DNA of 31,974 nt, taken from positions 1-31,974 of the forward strand of contig CAZRNB010000021.1 of the NCBI GenBank assembly GCA_964601355.1, written 5' to 3'. Origin of the DNA: CAZRNB01 sp964601355 (GTDB taxonomy: Bacteria > Planctomycetota > Phycisphaerae > Sedimentisphaerales > Anaerobacaceae). Shown one piece after another: positions 1 through 6,628 of this stretch (its first letter is position 1; each line of letters begins with the position of its first letter). A program made the position numbers and the translations under genes. The notes beneath the pieces are model-generated. The model had not been told where the DNA came from, ran no database searches, and saw only the letters and a program-made list of their open reading frames with translations.

Positions 1-270
1 GTTAGGCTTGTTGTTGATAAAAGCAAGAATAGAGAGGAAATCAGAGATTTTAATCAGTATATGGAGAATCATTTACAGGCTCTTCTGCCGTTAAATACAG
101 GATTTGATGTTGACCATCTTGCTTCTGAGGAAAATGCGGGTTTGCAGGCTGTAGATTTATTTTGCTGGGGAATTTTTAGAAAATGGGAATTTCATGATTG
201 CAAATGGTATAGAACATACAAGAGCAAAATCAAATATGAGAGGGAATACTTGCCTGAGAGATACCAATAA
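1..270 (+). CDS. DUF3800 family protein, C-terminal fragment
   Basis: The frame is open from the first base of the window to a TAA at 268-270, so this is the C-terminal 89 residues of a gene that starts outside. The segment with DHLASEENAGLQAVDLFCW matches the C-terminal end of DUF3800, an RNase H-like fold family of unknown role, where an acidic residue and a conserved N-x-G-L-Q-x-A/V-D-L motif close the domain. An internal ATG at 61 exists but the frame continues upstream of it (VRLVVDKSKNREE), so 61 is not the true start. The gene stops right at the edge of a structured element (272-362). DUF3800 genes often sit in accessory DNA; nothing else here shows a mobile element. Family call fairly sure, function unknown. 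Confidence 0.65.
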   Translation, partial: VRLVVDKSKNREEIRDFNQYMENHLQALLPLNTGFDVDHLASEENAGLQAVDLFCWGIFRKWEFHDCKWYRTYKSKIKYEREYLPERYQ

Positions 271-364
271 AAAAGCGGCCCCTACAATGTCGATCTCCCC
301 TGGGCTATTAGCCAACCGATGGAAGGGAACACCCAAGGCACATTGCAGGCTTTACCCGCTTTAT
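269..364 (-). ncRNA. Candidate structured small RNA with terminator-like end
   Basis: Three nested complementary segments lie between the DUF3800 gene and mnmE: 272-278 with 356-362 (AAAGCGG/CCGCTTT), 285-290 with 340-345 (CAATGT/ACATTG), and 298-304 with 332-338 (CCCTGGG/CCCAAGG, with one G-U pair on the minus strand). Together they make one rod-shaped hairpin of about 90 nt with an apical loop at 305-331. Read on the minus strand the 3' side runs CCGC followed by six T, as at an intrinsic terminator, and a promoter-like pair lies just upstream (371-399). A minus-strand RNA starting near 364 and ending near 269 is therefore inferred. It matches no RNA family I recognise. A palindromic repeat or a simple terminator is the alternative. 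Confidence 0.4.
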
Positions 365-370
365 AATATA

Positions 371-399
371 TATATATTAAATATCGGTGAAAATTTCAA
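371..399 (-). promoter_or_regulatory. Predicted sigma70-type promoter for the structured RNA
   Basis: On the minus strand TTGAAA (plus 394-399) is followed after 17 nt by TATATA (plus 371-376), placing a start near 364, at the base of the hairpin. The surrounding DNA from 363 to 475 is extremely AT-rich, so chance matches are likely. The same AT-rich stretch carries a direct repeat TATAAATTTTCT at about 409-420 and 429-440. Confidence 0.3.
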
Positions 400-516
400 G
401 TTATTTCTATAAATTTTCTAAAAAATTTATAAATTTTCTTAATTTTGTTTTCCAGTCCGGTTGTAAGCTAATATCAATTGTCATTGCGTCTAAATGCTGT
501 ACGTTATCCGTTACTA

Positions 517-2091
517 ATGTATAACCTTAACGACACCATTGTAGCAGTCAGTTCTCCTGCCGGAGGAGCAAGGTCGATCATTCGCATAACCGGCCCAGCA
601 ACAATCGAGATCTGCCGGCAGATTTTTGAGTCATCCAATTCGTCCATCGCCCTTTGTCCATCATCATTCGTCCACGCCGAGGCGGGCAAGCCTCGTCCGT
701 CGTCCTTACCACTCGCTAACGCTCATGGCTCTGTCTCGTCCATCGTCTCTGTGCTGATGAGAAGAAGCATAACCTTTGATGACGATTTGGAAATTGACGC
801 GGTGCTGTATCTATTTTTCGCGCCACATTCTTACACCGGCGACGATGTAGCCGAGGTTCACATCTATGCCGGTCGGCCTGTTATAGAATCCCTAATGAAC
901 CGCCTGATGAGCCGAGGACTTCGCACTGCTGGTCCCGGCGAATTCACCGCACGTGCATATTTAAACGGCAAAATCGACCTGGCTCAAGCCGAGGCAGTGA
1001 ACGAAATCGTAGTCAGCTCCAATACACTTCAATTAGCTGCTGCGCAAAAGCTCCTCAGCGGACGTTTAGGTCAAACTACGGAAAACTTACGCTGCCAAAT
1101 CCTGGATTGCCTAAGCCTGCTGGAGGCGGGACTGGATTTCAGCGAGGAGACAATTGAATTTGCCACGAAGGAAGAATTGACTGGGAAACTAACGGATATA
1201 AATGAAAAGCTGTCGAAACTTCTTATTGAAAGCAGCCGTCTTGAGTCCGTGCTGGATTTACCGGCAGTGGGAATCAGCGGCGTCCCAAACGCCGGCAAAA
1301 GCAGCCTGCTGAACAAACTTCTCGGCAGGCCACGAAGCATTGTCTCGCCGGTACGCAAAACTACAAGAGACGTGCTTACAGGCGAGCTCACGCTGCGTCA
1401 CAATCGGTGTGTTTTGTTCGATTGTGCAGGCCTTATCGGTGACCCGACCGACGATGGACGACGATTAGCCAGCACTCCTGTGGTGCCGGTCGATTCAGAG
1501 CCACGAGCGTCAGCGAGTGGGTATAGAAGAGGGACGATGGATGAATCTATCATCGATGAATTAGCACGGCAGGCGGCAATCGATGCTCTGCGAAATAGCG
1601 CAGTAGTTATCTTTTGTGTTGATATTTCCAAAAAAGACTTTGCCGAAGATGCAGCGATCCTGCGGCTCATCGAGCCAAGGACCATTATACTCGTCGCGAC
1701 CAAATGCGACCTTGTCGCACAAGCAGATTTGGAAGAGCGATTGCACAGGCTGGCTGTTCTTTTTTCCGCTGAATTTTTGCCGATATCCGCCGAAACAGGT
1801 TTGGGTCTGGAAAAACTGCGTGACGCCGTCGATAAAAAACTTACTGAAAATCTTAAAATCCCCCCTGTCAACGGATTGGCTCTCACGGCCCGGCACAGAC
1901 AGGCTATCGTCGAATCGTGCGAAAACATAAATACGGCTATTAAAGAGGCCAGAGCCGGCCATGACGAGATTGCTGCGATGACTTTGCGTGCCGCGTACCA
2001 GTGTATTTGTGATATCGAAAGGCCCGAATACTCCGGCATTGACGAGCAGATACTGGAGCAGATATTTTCACGGTTCTGTATAGGAAAGTAG
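517..2091 (+). CDS. mnmE: tRNA uridine-5-carboxymethylaminomethyl modification GTPase MnmE
   Basis: MnmE (TrmE) works with MnmG to modify the wobble uridine of tRNAs. The N-terminal folate-binding domain begins NDTIVAVSSPAGGARSIIRITGP. The G domain shows G1 GVPNAGKSS near residue 255, the TTRDV segment, G3 DCAG, G4 TKCD in place of NKxD, and G5 SAE. The protein ends with the family C-terminal motif FCIGK, including the catalytic-type Cys. The ATG at 517 is preferred because the family motif starts four residues later; a TTG at 478 would add 13 unrelated residues. The resulting 524 aa exceeds the usual 450-460 aa because of two in-frame insertions, about residues 48-81 (bases 660-760) and 309-343 (bases 1441-1545). 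The second falls in switch II just after DCAG, a place where extra sequence could affect GTP hydrolysis. Both insertions carry one repeat element in opposite orientation. MnmG is not in the window. Confidence 0.95.
   Translation: MYNLNDTIVAVSSPAGGARSIIRITGPATIEICRQIFESSNSSIALCPSSFVHAEAGKPRPSSLPLANAHGSVSSIVSVLMRRSITFDDDLEIDAVLYLFFAPHSYTGDDVAEVHIYAGRPVIESLMNRLMSRGLRTAGPGEFTARAYLNGKIDLAQAEAVNEIVVSSNTLQLAAAQKLLSGRLGQTTENLRCQILDCLSLLEAGLDFSEETIEFATKEELTGKLTDINEKLSKLLIESSRLESVLDLPAVGISGVPNAGKSSLLNKLLGRPRSIVSPVRKTTRDVLTGELTLRHNRCVLFDCAGLIGDPTDDGRRLASTPVVPVDSEPRASASGYRRGTMDESIIDELARQAAIDALRNSAVVIFCVDISKKDFAEDAAILRLIEPRTIILVATKCDLVAQADLEERLHRLAVLFSAEFLPISAETGLGLEKLRDAVDKKLTENLKIPPVNGLALTARHRQAIVESCENINTAIKEARAGHDEIAAMTLRAAYQCICDIERPEYSGIDEQILEQIFSRFCIGK
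660..760 (+). repeat. Repeat-derived insertion in mnmE, copy A
   Basis: Bases 709-733 read CCACTCGCTAACGC followed by TCATGGCTCTG. They are preceded by CGTCCGTCGTCC and by a small palindrome GAGGC-gggcaa-GCCTC (678-693). The segment encodes about 30 residues of low-complexity Ser/Pro/Ala in a region where MnmE proteins normally have a short loop between the first strands. It is a 23-of-25 match to the reverse complement of 1496-1520. Reading frame is kept. Confidence 0.75.
1441..1545 (-). repeat. Repeat-derived insertion in mnmE, copy B (inverted)
   Basis: Bases 1496-1520 are the reverse complement of the 25-bp core at 709-733 with two mismatches. The core is flanked by GACGATGGACGACGA and GAGGGACGATGGATGA tracts, like copy A. 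It encodes an extra segment of about 35 residues after the DCAG motif of MnmE, and the frame is kept. Read on the minus strand the core encodes PLADARGSES, a peptide I remember as recurring in spurious or repeat-derived ORFs of unrelated bacteria; that recollection needs a database check. Confidence 0.75.
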
Positions 2092-2095
2092 TTTT

Positions 2096-2172
2096 TTGCG
2101 AATTAAGAATTGCGAATTTTGAATTGAGAAAAAAAATTTCTAAATTCTTAATTCGAAATTCTAAATTCAGAT
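2096..2172. repeat. AT-rich inverted repeat between mnmE and bioY
   Basis: The spacer is built of repeated GAATT/AATTC words: GAATTAAGAATTGCGAATTTTG on the left is roughly complementary to the AAATTCTTAATTCGAAATTC type sequence on the right (about 2140-2168), with a run of A between. It can form a long AT hairpin and may act in termination or simply be a dispersed repeat. The same type of sequence occurs at 21160-21180. Confidence 0.5.
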
Positions 2173-2229
2173 TATAATCGTCAGCAAATAATAGGTTTTT
2201 GGTTTAATGTTTTTAATGGCGAAGTAGTT

Positions 2230-2841
2230 ATGTTAACAAATGCAACATACGCAGGTTTGCTGCGGCCATCTAATAAGGCGTACGCCAGACTTTATGATAT
2301 CGCTTTGGTCGTTGGCGGCTCATTATCCATAGCCGTTGCTGCCCAGCTCAAGATTTTCCTGCCCTTTAGTCCCGTTCCTATTACCGGTCAAACCTTTGCA
2401 GTGCTGATGGCAGGTGCGTTGTTTGGTGCCTGGCGAGGCAGCTTGTCCGTGCTGCTGTATCTCATAATGGGTTTGTCAGGATTTGATGTATTTGCCTTAG
2501 GAGGTGGTTTTTCGGCACTATTAGGTCCAACCGGCGGATATCTTGTCGGTTTCATCGCCGCCGCTTGCGTCACAGGACTATTAGCTGAGAAGGGATGGAA
2601 CCAACGAGTCGAATCTACCCTCTTGGCAATGGTTTTGGGGAGTATGACGATGTACACTTTTGGTCTGCTCTGGTTGTGCTGCCTTATGGGTGTCAGCAAA
2701 GCTGTTTTAACAGTAGGGCTATATCCTTTCATTATAGGCGATTTGTTAAAGATAGCACTGGCTGCGTTCCTGCTGCCTTCGGGCTGGAAATTGCTGAACT
2801 ACCGAAAACAGGCTGGTTTTATCGATAATACACTACGTTGA
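2230..2841 (+). CDS. bioY: Biotin transporter BioY
   Basis: BioY is the substrate-binding membrane (S) component of ECF-type biotin uptake. The 203-aa protein has about six membrane segments. It carries the family signature at residues 36-65, LKIFLPFSPVPITGQTFAVL, followed by AGALFGAWRG and the LLGPTGGYLVGF motif that lines the biotin site. No bioM/bioN-type energising genes are next to it, so it would work alone or share an ECF module encoded elsewhere. No clear Shine-Dalgarno site precedes the ATG. It is separated by 12 nt from the ABC exporter, so the two are probably co-transcribed. Identification is strong; substrate is inferred from the family. Confidence 0.93.
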   Translation: MLTNATYAGLLRPSNKAYARLYDIALVVGGSLSIAVAAQLKIFLPFSPVPITGQTFAVLMAGALFGAWRGSLSVLLYLIMGLSGFDVFALGGGFSALLGPTGGYLVGFIAAACVTGLLAEKGWNQRVESTLLAMVLGSMTMYTFGLLWLCCLMGVSKAVLTVGLYPFIIGDLLKIALAAFLLPSGWKLLNYRKQAGFIDNTLR

Positions 2842-2853
2842 GGAACGAATTGA

Positions 2854-4989
2854 ATGAATAATTTCAGACGTCTATTCAAATATATCTGGCCGCAATGGCC
2901 GAGGATTATTGTTGTCTTAATCAGCGCCATAATAGTCTCCTCTCTTCTATCGCTAAGTTTCGTGACTATAATACCGCTTTTGAAAGTGATGATGGGCGAT
3001 GAGGGATTACACAGCTGGGTGGAAAGAAAAATCTGCTCGCACCGGTACGGTATAGTCTTCTCTGCGCCGGAAATAACGGATCTTACTGCATCTGATGTCC
3101 CTTACAATCTGCTCATAATGGATATCGACAAAGACAGCCTCGCACAAAAAGCGGGGCTGAAAAAAACGGACATAATTATTGGAGCTAATGACTTCCTGGT
3201 CAAAGAAGGACAACCAATCCCTCGTGCAAGGCTGCTTCAAACGCTTGCATATGCACCTGCAAACATACCCCTTACGATTCAGCTTCATCGTCTAAATAGT
3301 GAAAGCAAATTTGACACCAGGATGTTAACGCTGAGCACCGGCACAAAGCCTTTCTACGTTGACCATTTGGAAAAAGGATTAAGCTTGCTGCCAAGAGATC
3401 AAACCAGAGAAACCAAAACTAATACGGTGATCTTCATAATATTGGTAATGGGAGTAGTTACAGTAATTCGATGTCTGGCGAAGTTTTATCAGGAATACTT
3501 GGCCCAGAAAGTAGTGCAGATAGGTATAAATCATTTGAGAGAGGACACTTTCGGGCATGCTCTGGACATGCCCGTTGGTTTCTTCGCCAGCGACCGTCCG
3601 AGCGATACGGTAAGCAGAATCGTCAGTGATACGAGTGTGATGGGCAAAGCAATCAAAATGATACTCGGAAAAGCGCTACGGGAGCCATTAAACGCTTTTT
3701 TCGCGATTGTGGCATCAATGTGGCTGAACTGGCAGTTGACGCTGGTTTTTTTGTGTGGCGCACCATTTGTGTTATGGCTGGTGTTCCACTTCGGCCAGAA
3801 AATGAAAAAGGCCACAAAGAAATCACTGATGGCCAGCTCACAAATGCTGGCTAAACTGCAGGAAGCATTGGCAGGACTTAAAGTAGTCAAGGTATATAAC
3901 CGCCACGGGTACGAACGAGAGAGTTTCAAAGTGATAAATAGCAGATTATTAAAACAATCGTTGAAGATCTCAAAAGTTGATGCCGCTACCATGCCTATAA
4001 TGGAAGTCTTCGGAATGGCGGCAGGTTCAGCAGCGTTGATAATCGGAGCACAGTGGGTAACTTCAGGCGAGATGGACGGTCCAGAGTTCTTTGGATTGTT
4101 GATTCTGCTGGGAGTAGCTGCTGAGTCGGCCAGAAAAACTTCTGATATCTGGAACAAGATACAGGAGGCAAATGCTGCTGCCGAAAGGGTTTTTGCGGTA
4201 ATAGATGCACCAGCTGAGGTCGAAAAGCACGACGCGGTAGAGCTGCCGCCATTGAAAGAGCAAATAGAATTCAAAGATATCGTATTCACATATCCAGGTG
4301 CAGATGAGCCGGCGTTGAAGGAAGTCAATCTTATCGTGCCGGCTGGACATAATATTGCTATCGTAGGACCCAACGGCTCAGGTAAAACAACTTTGGCCAA
4401 TCTTATACCGAGGTTTTATGACCCCGATCTTGGACAGGTGCTAATAGATGGAAATGACATACGAGACGTGACACTGTGCAGCTTGCGAAACCAGATTGGT
4501 ATGGTTACACAAGACGTGGTAACATTCAACGCCACTATTGCCGAAAATATCGCTTATGGTAAACACGACGTGGCCAGAGAGGAAATCATTGCTGCAGCCA
4601 GGCGCGCCTTCGCTCACGAATTTATTGCACTGCTGCCGAAGGGCTACAACACCGTAATCGGTGAGCAGGGCATCGGCCTTAGCGGCGGCCAATTGCAAAG
4701 AATCATTATAGCCAGAGCGATTCTGAAGAATCCATCCATCCTGATTTTTGATGAAGCGACCAGCCAGGTTGACGCCGACAGCGAGGCAAAAATCCACAAA
4801 GCAATAGAGGAAATTATGCAGGAAAGAACAAGCTTTATCATCGCCCACAGATTCAGCACCGTTGTTAACGCTGATATGATTGTGGTAATGAACGACGGGC
4901 AAATTATCGCGCAAGGTCAGCACGATGAGCTGATCCAGACTTGCTCATTGTATCAAAGCTTATACGAAACTCAATTGATAAAGGCATAA
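2854..4989 (+). CDS. MsbA-like ABC exporter with a PDZ domain in the first periplasmic loop
   Basis: A half-transporter with fused membrane and ATPase domains, related to MsbA/LmrA-type exporters of lipids or peptides. One membrane helix lies at about residues 17-46, and the remaining helices begin near residue 190. The C-terminal ATPase shows Walker A GPNGSGKT (about 506), signature LSGGQ (about 609), Walker B ILIFDEATS (about 629) and the H-loop IIAHRFST. At 711 aa it is roughly 120 aa longer than MsbA. The excess is an insertion between helices 1 and 2, about residues 70-185, whose LLIMDIDKDSLAQKAGLKKTD pattern followed by IIIGANDF is typical of a PDZ domain. Such a domain outside the membrane suggests peptide or protein contact. 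It probably forms an operon with bioY by proximity, though no functional link is obvious. Substrate unknown. Confidence 0.9.
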   Translation: MNNFRRLFKYIWPQWPRIIVVLISAIIVSSLLSLSFVTIIPLLKVMMGDEGLHSWVERKICSHRYGIVFSAPEITDLTASDVPYNLLIMDIDKDSLAQKAGLKKTDIIIGANDFLVKEGQPIPRARLLQTLAYAPANIPLTIQLHRLNSESKFDTRMLTLSTGTKPFYVDHLEKGLSLLPRDQTRETKTNTVIFIILVMGVVTVIRCLAKFYQEYLAQKVVQIGINHLREDTFGHALDMPVGFFASDRPSDTVSRIVSDTSVMGKAIKMILGKALREPLNAFFAIVASMWLNWQLTLVFLCGAPFVLWLVFHFGQKMKKATKKSLMASSQMLAKLQEALAGLKVVKVYNRHGYERESFKVINSRLLKQSLKISKVDAATMPIMEVFGMAAGSAALIIGAQWVTSGEMDGPEFFGLLILLGVAAESARKTSDIWNKIQEANAAAERVFAVIDAPAEVEKHDAVELPPLKEQIEFKDIVFTYPGADEPALKEVNLIVPAGHNIAIVGPNGSGKTTLANLIPRFYDPDLGQVLIDGNDIRDVTLCSLRNQIGMVTQDVVTFNATIAENIAYGKHDVAREEIIAAARRAFAHEFIALLPKGYNTVIGEQGIGLSGGQLQRIIIARAILKNPSILIFDEATSQVDADSEAKIHKAIEEIMQERTSFIIAHRFSTVVNADMIVVMNDGQIIAQGQHDELIQTCSLYQSLYETQLIKA

Positions 4990-5246
4990 TTGTCGTCACT
5001 GAATAAAACCTGCACAACACCTCGTTTCTCGGACACCTCCGGCTCACTAAAAGAAAAAAATGCCTTTCTATTTTCCGGCCGTTTAACGGACGTTTTGCTC
5101 CGGTAAACAAACCAAATTATCAGCATACTTATTTCCAACTCAACTTCTGAAACGACAAACTCCCTTGATGGCATTGACAGCTTTGATGTTTTCTAATTTA
5201 ACGTCAATGGTACTTTTGGCGCTTGCCTGTTTTAATGAAGGCGTGG

Positions 5247-5305
5247 ATAAAAAAGCCAGATTCACAATAAATTGGAATCTGGCTTCGGAGGAGGGTGATG
5301 AAAAG
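5247..5305 (-). ncRNA. Candidate small RNA with C-rich anti-Shine-Dalgarno segment and intrinsic terminator
   Basis: Read on the minus strand, a perfect 11-bp stem (plus 5253-5263 with 5275-5285, AAGCCAGATTC/GAATCTGGCTT) is followed at once by six T (plus 5249-5254): a textbook intrinsic terminator with no minus-strand gene in front of it. Just before the stem the RNA would read CACCCUCCUCCG, complementary to Shine-Dalgarno sequences. A loose promoter, TTGATC (plus 5336-5341) with 19 nt to TATATA (plus 5311-5316), would give a transcript of about 60 nt. No known sRNA family is recognised. The alternative reading is that GGAGGAGGG on the plus strand is the ribosome site of a small ORF at 5298. 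Confidence 0.4.
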
Positions 5306-5429
5306 CTATTTATATACTCAGAACAATCCTTTCGAGATCAATGACAACTCTTATTTAGTAATCGTTCTTATGGCAAATTTTTCTTTAATAAAAAAGTCCA
5401 GATTAAGAACCTTTACCTTATTTTTTTAA
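5298..5429 (+). CDS. Possible 43-residue small protein
   Basis: An ATG at 5298 lies 6 nt after GGAGG (5287-5291) and opens a 43-codon frame ending in TAA at 5427-5429. The product would start MKSYLYTQNNPFE and end RLRTFTLFF, with a short hydrophobic patch LVIVLMANFSLI. The base composition is AT-rich with no homology I recognise. The purine-rich site is also explained by the antisense small RNA candidate, so this is weakly supported. Confidence 0.2.
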   Translation: MKSYLYTQNNPFEINDNSYLVIVLMANFSLIKKSRLRTFTLFF

Positions 5430-5522
5430 TAAATCAAGCCTTTAATTGAGAAAATCCTATTTTTTCTATCGCTTTTTATGAAAAGTGCAAAAATACAATT
5501 TCCACCGTCGATTATTTTACGC

Positions 5523-5551
5523 TTGATAAATGAACCGTGTTCTCATATTTT
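5523..5551 (+). promoter_or_regulatory. Predicted panB promoter
   Basis: TTGATA (5523-5528) and TATTTT (5546-5551) are separated by 17 nt, giving a transcription start near 5558. This lies upstream of the ATG at 5600 but downstream of the alternative in-frame start at 5537, so it favours the shorter protein. Confidence 0.45.
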
Positions 5552-5599
5552 AACCGAAATCCTGTTACTTCTTTTGCTCGTTTTTCCGGACACATTAAT

Positions 5600-6451
5600 A
5601 TGGATAAGATTACAATTGCCGATTTGCAGGCGGCCAAAAGTGAACGTCGTAAGATTTCAGCAGTTAGCTGTTATGACTACACTACAGCCAAGCTAATTTC
5701 ACAAACCGATGTTGAGATAATATTGGTTGGTGATTCCGCAGCGCAGTTGATACTCGGCTTCGACTCAACGCTGCCGGCAACTATGGATTTTATGGTTGCC
5801 ATAACTTCTGCAGTCCGCCGAGGAGCGCCAAATGTATATCTTATCGCTGATATGCCTTTCCTATCTTACCATGTCGGCAGAGCTGAAGCGATCAAAAACG
5901 CAGGCCGATTCGTTATCGAAGCTGGCGCACAAATGGTCAAGCTCGAGGCAACTGAAACGTATCTCGACATTATTAGAGCTGTGAGTGATGCGGGCATAGC
6001 CGTCATGGCACATATCGGTATAAGACCACAGCGCTTCACTAAGATTGGACGTTTTAAGGCCGAGGCCACAACGGCAGAGATGGCCATAGAGTTAATAATC
6101 CTTGCCGAGAAAATGGTTGCCGCCGGTGCCGATTCACTACTGATTGAAGGCGCATCTGCTGAGGTGGCAGAGATTATTACACAGCAATGTGATGTGCCTG
6201 TCATCGGCTGCGGCTCCGGGCTGGGCTGTGACGGCCAAATCCTAATTGCACACGATATTCTCGGACTGACGCAAGGGACGTGTCCAAAATTTGCAAAAAG
6301 TTATAAAGATTTGTCTGAGAGTATAATCGAAGCATTCAGCGCCTATAGCAAAGAAGTTAAAAACGAACAATTTCCCGATCACCAGCACAGCTATCACATG
6401 AAAACAGGAGAATTTGAGAAGCTCAAGGAGCTGCTGAAAGACAAACATTAG
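5600..6451 (+). CDS. panB: 3-methyl-2-oxobutanoate hydroxymethyltransferase (ketopantoate hydroxymethyltransferase)
   Basis: PanB transfers a hydroxymethyl group from 5,10-methylene-tetrahydrofolate to 2-oxoisovalerate, the first committed step of pantothenate and CoA synthesis, in the cytoplasm. Family landmarks are SCYDYTTAKL, the metal-site segment VGDSAAQLILGFDSTLPAT (usually GDSLGM...DSTLPVT), ADMPFLSYH, AGAQMVKLE, AHIGIRPQ, the catalytic-Glu segment LLIEGASAEVAEIIT, and IGCGSGLGCDGQILIAHDILG. Length from ATG 5600 is 283 aa, close to the usual 260-280. The upstream extension to 5537 adds 21 residues unlike the family and would precede the predicted transcription start. The AQL in place of the usual GMV after GDS is a small divergence. 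No other pantothenate genes are adjacent. Confidence 0.93.
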   Translation: MDKITIADLQAAKSERRKISAVSCYDYTTAKLISQTDVEIILVGDSAAQLILGFDSTLPATMDFMVAITSAVRRGAPNVYLIADMPFLSYHVGRAEAIKNAGRFVIEAGAQMVKLEATETYLDIIRAVSDAGIAVMAHIGIRPQRFTKIGRFKAEATTAEMAIELIILAEKMVAAGADSLLIEGASAEVAEIITQQCDVPVIGCGSGLGCDGQILIAHDILGLTQGTCPKFAKSYKDLSESIIEAFSAYSKEVKNEQFPDHQHSYHMKTGEFEKLKELLKDKH

Positions 6452-6523
6452 ACCGCCCGCAGCAGGCAAACCAAAGAGGCAACAAAATTTAAAAAAATAA
6501 GTAAAATCGTAGAAATACAATAC

Positions 6524-6552
6524 TTGACTTTTGCACACGCATACAATAGCAT
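6524..6552 (+). promoter_or_regulatory. Predicted promoter upstream of the TrpB2-like gene
   Basis: TTGACT (6524-6529), 17 nt, TAGCAT (6547-6552). The -10 match is modest. GGGAG near 6617-6621 then serves as ribosome site 7-8 nt before the ATG at 6629. Confidence 0.3.
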
Positions 6553-6628
6553 TTTGACTATGGATAATGGAGCGTTTGTTTATTGTGCAAAGAGCAGACG
6601 ACTTAAACTTTAATACGGGAGAATCCAG

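Larger units (their letters stand above)
4990..5599. other. Long spacer between the exporter and panB
   Basis: About 610 nt without a convincing protein gene. Positions 4990-5240 contain short antisense frames only (largest 68 codons, with no family resemblance). A perfect 11-bp hairpin with a minus-strand T tract lies at 5249-5285, a short plus ORF at 5298-5429, and a promoter for panB at 5523-5551. The DNA from 5380 to 5520 is very AT-rich. Confidence 0.6.

Noticed and set aside
272..362. Signal recognition particle (4.5S) RNA on the plus strand, from GGAAGG...ACCCAAGGC at 321-339
   Set aside because: The right half resembles the 4.5S core (about 16 of 19 bases), but the left side lacks the conserved CAGGUCC and does not pair across the GGAA loop. 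An Rfam RF00169 scan would settle it.
4904..5174. Two overlapping minus-strand frames of 67-68 codons after the ABC exporter
   Set aside because: Neither has a family resemblance or a ribosome site, and one overlaps the exporter's conserved end.
5253..5285. Terminator of the ABC exporter
   Set aside because: The T run is on the minus-strand side only; on the plus strand the stem is followed by CGGAGGAG, so it cannot serve as an intrinsic terminator for the exporter.
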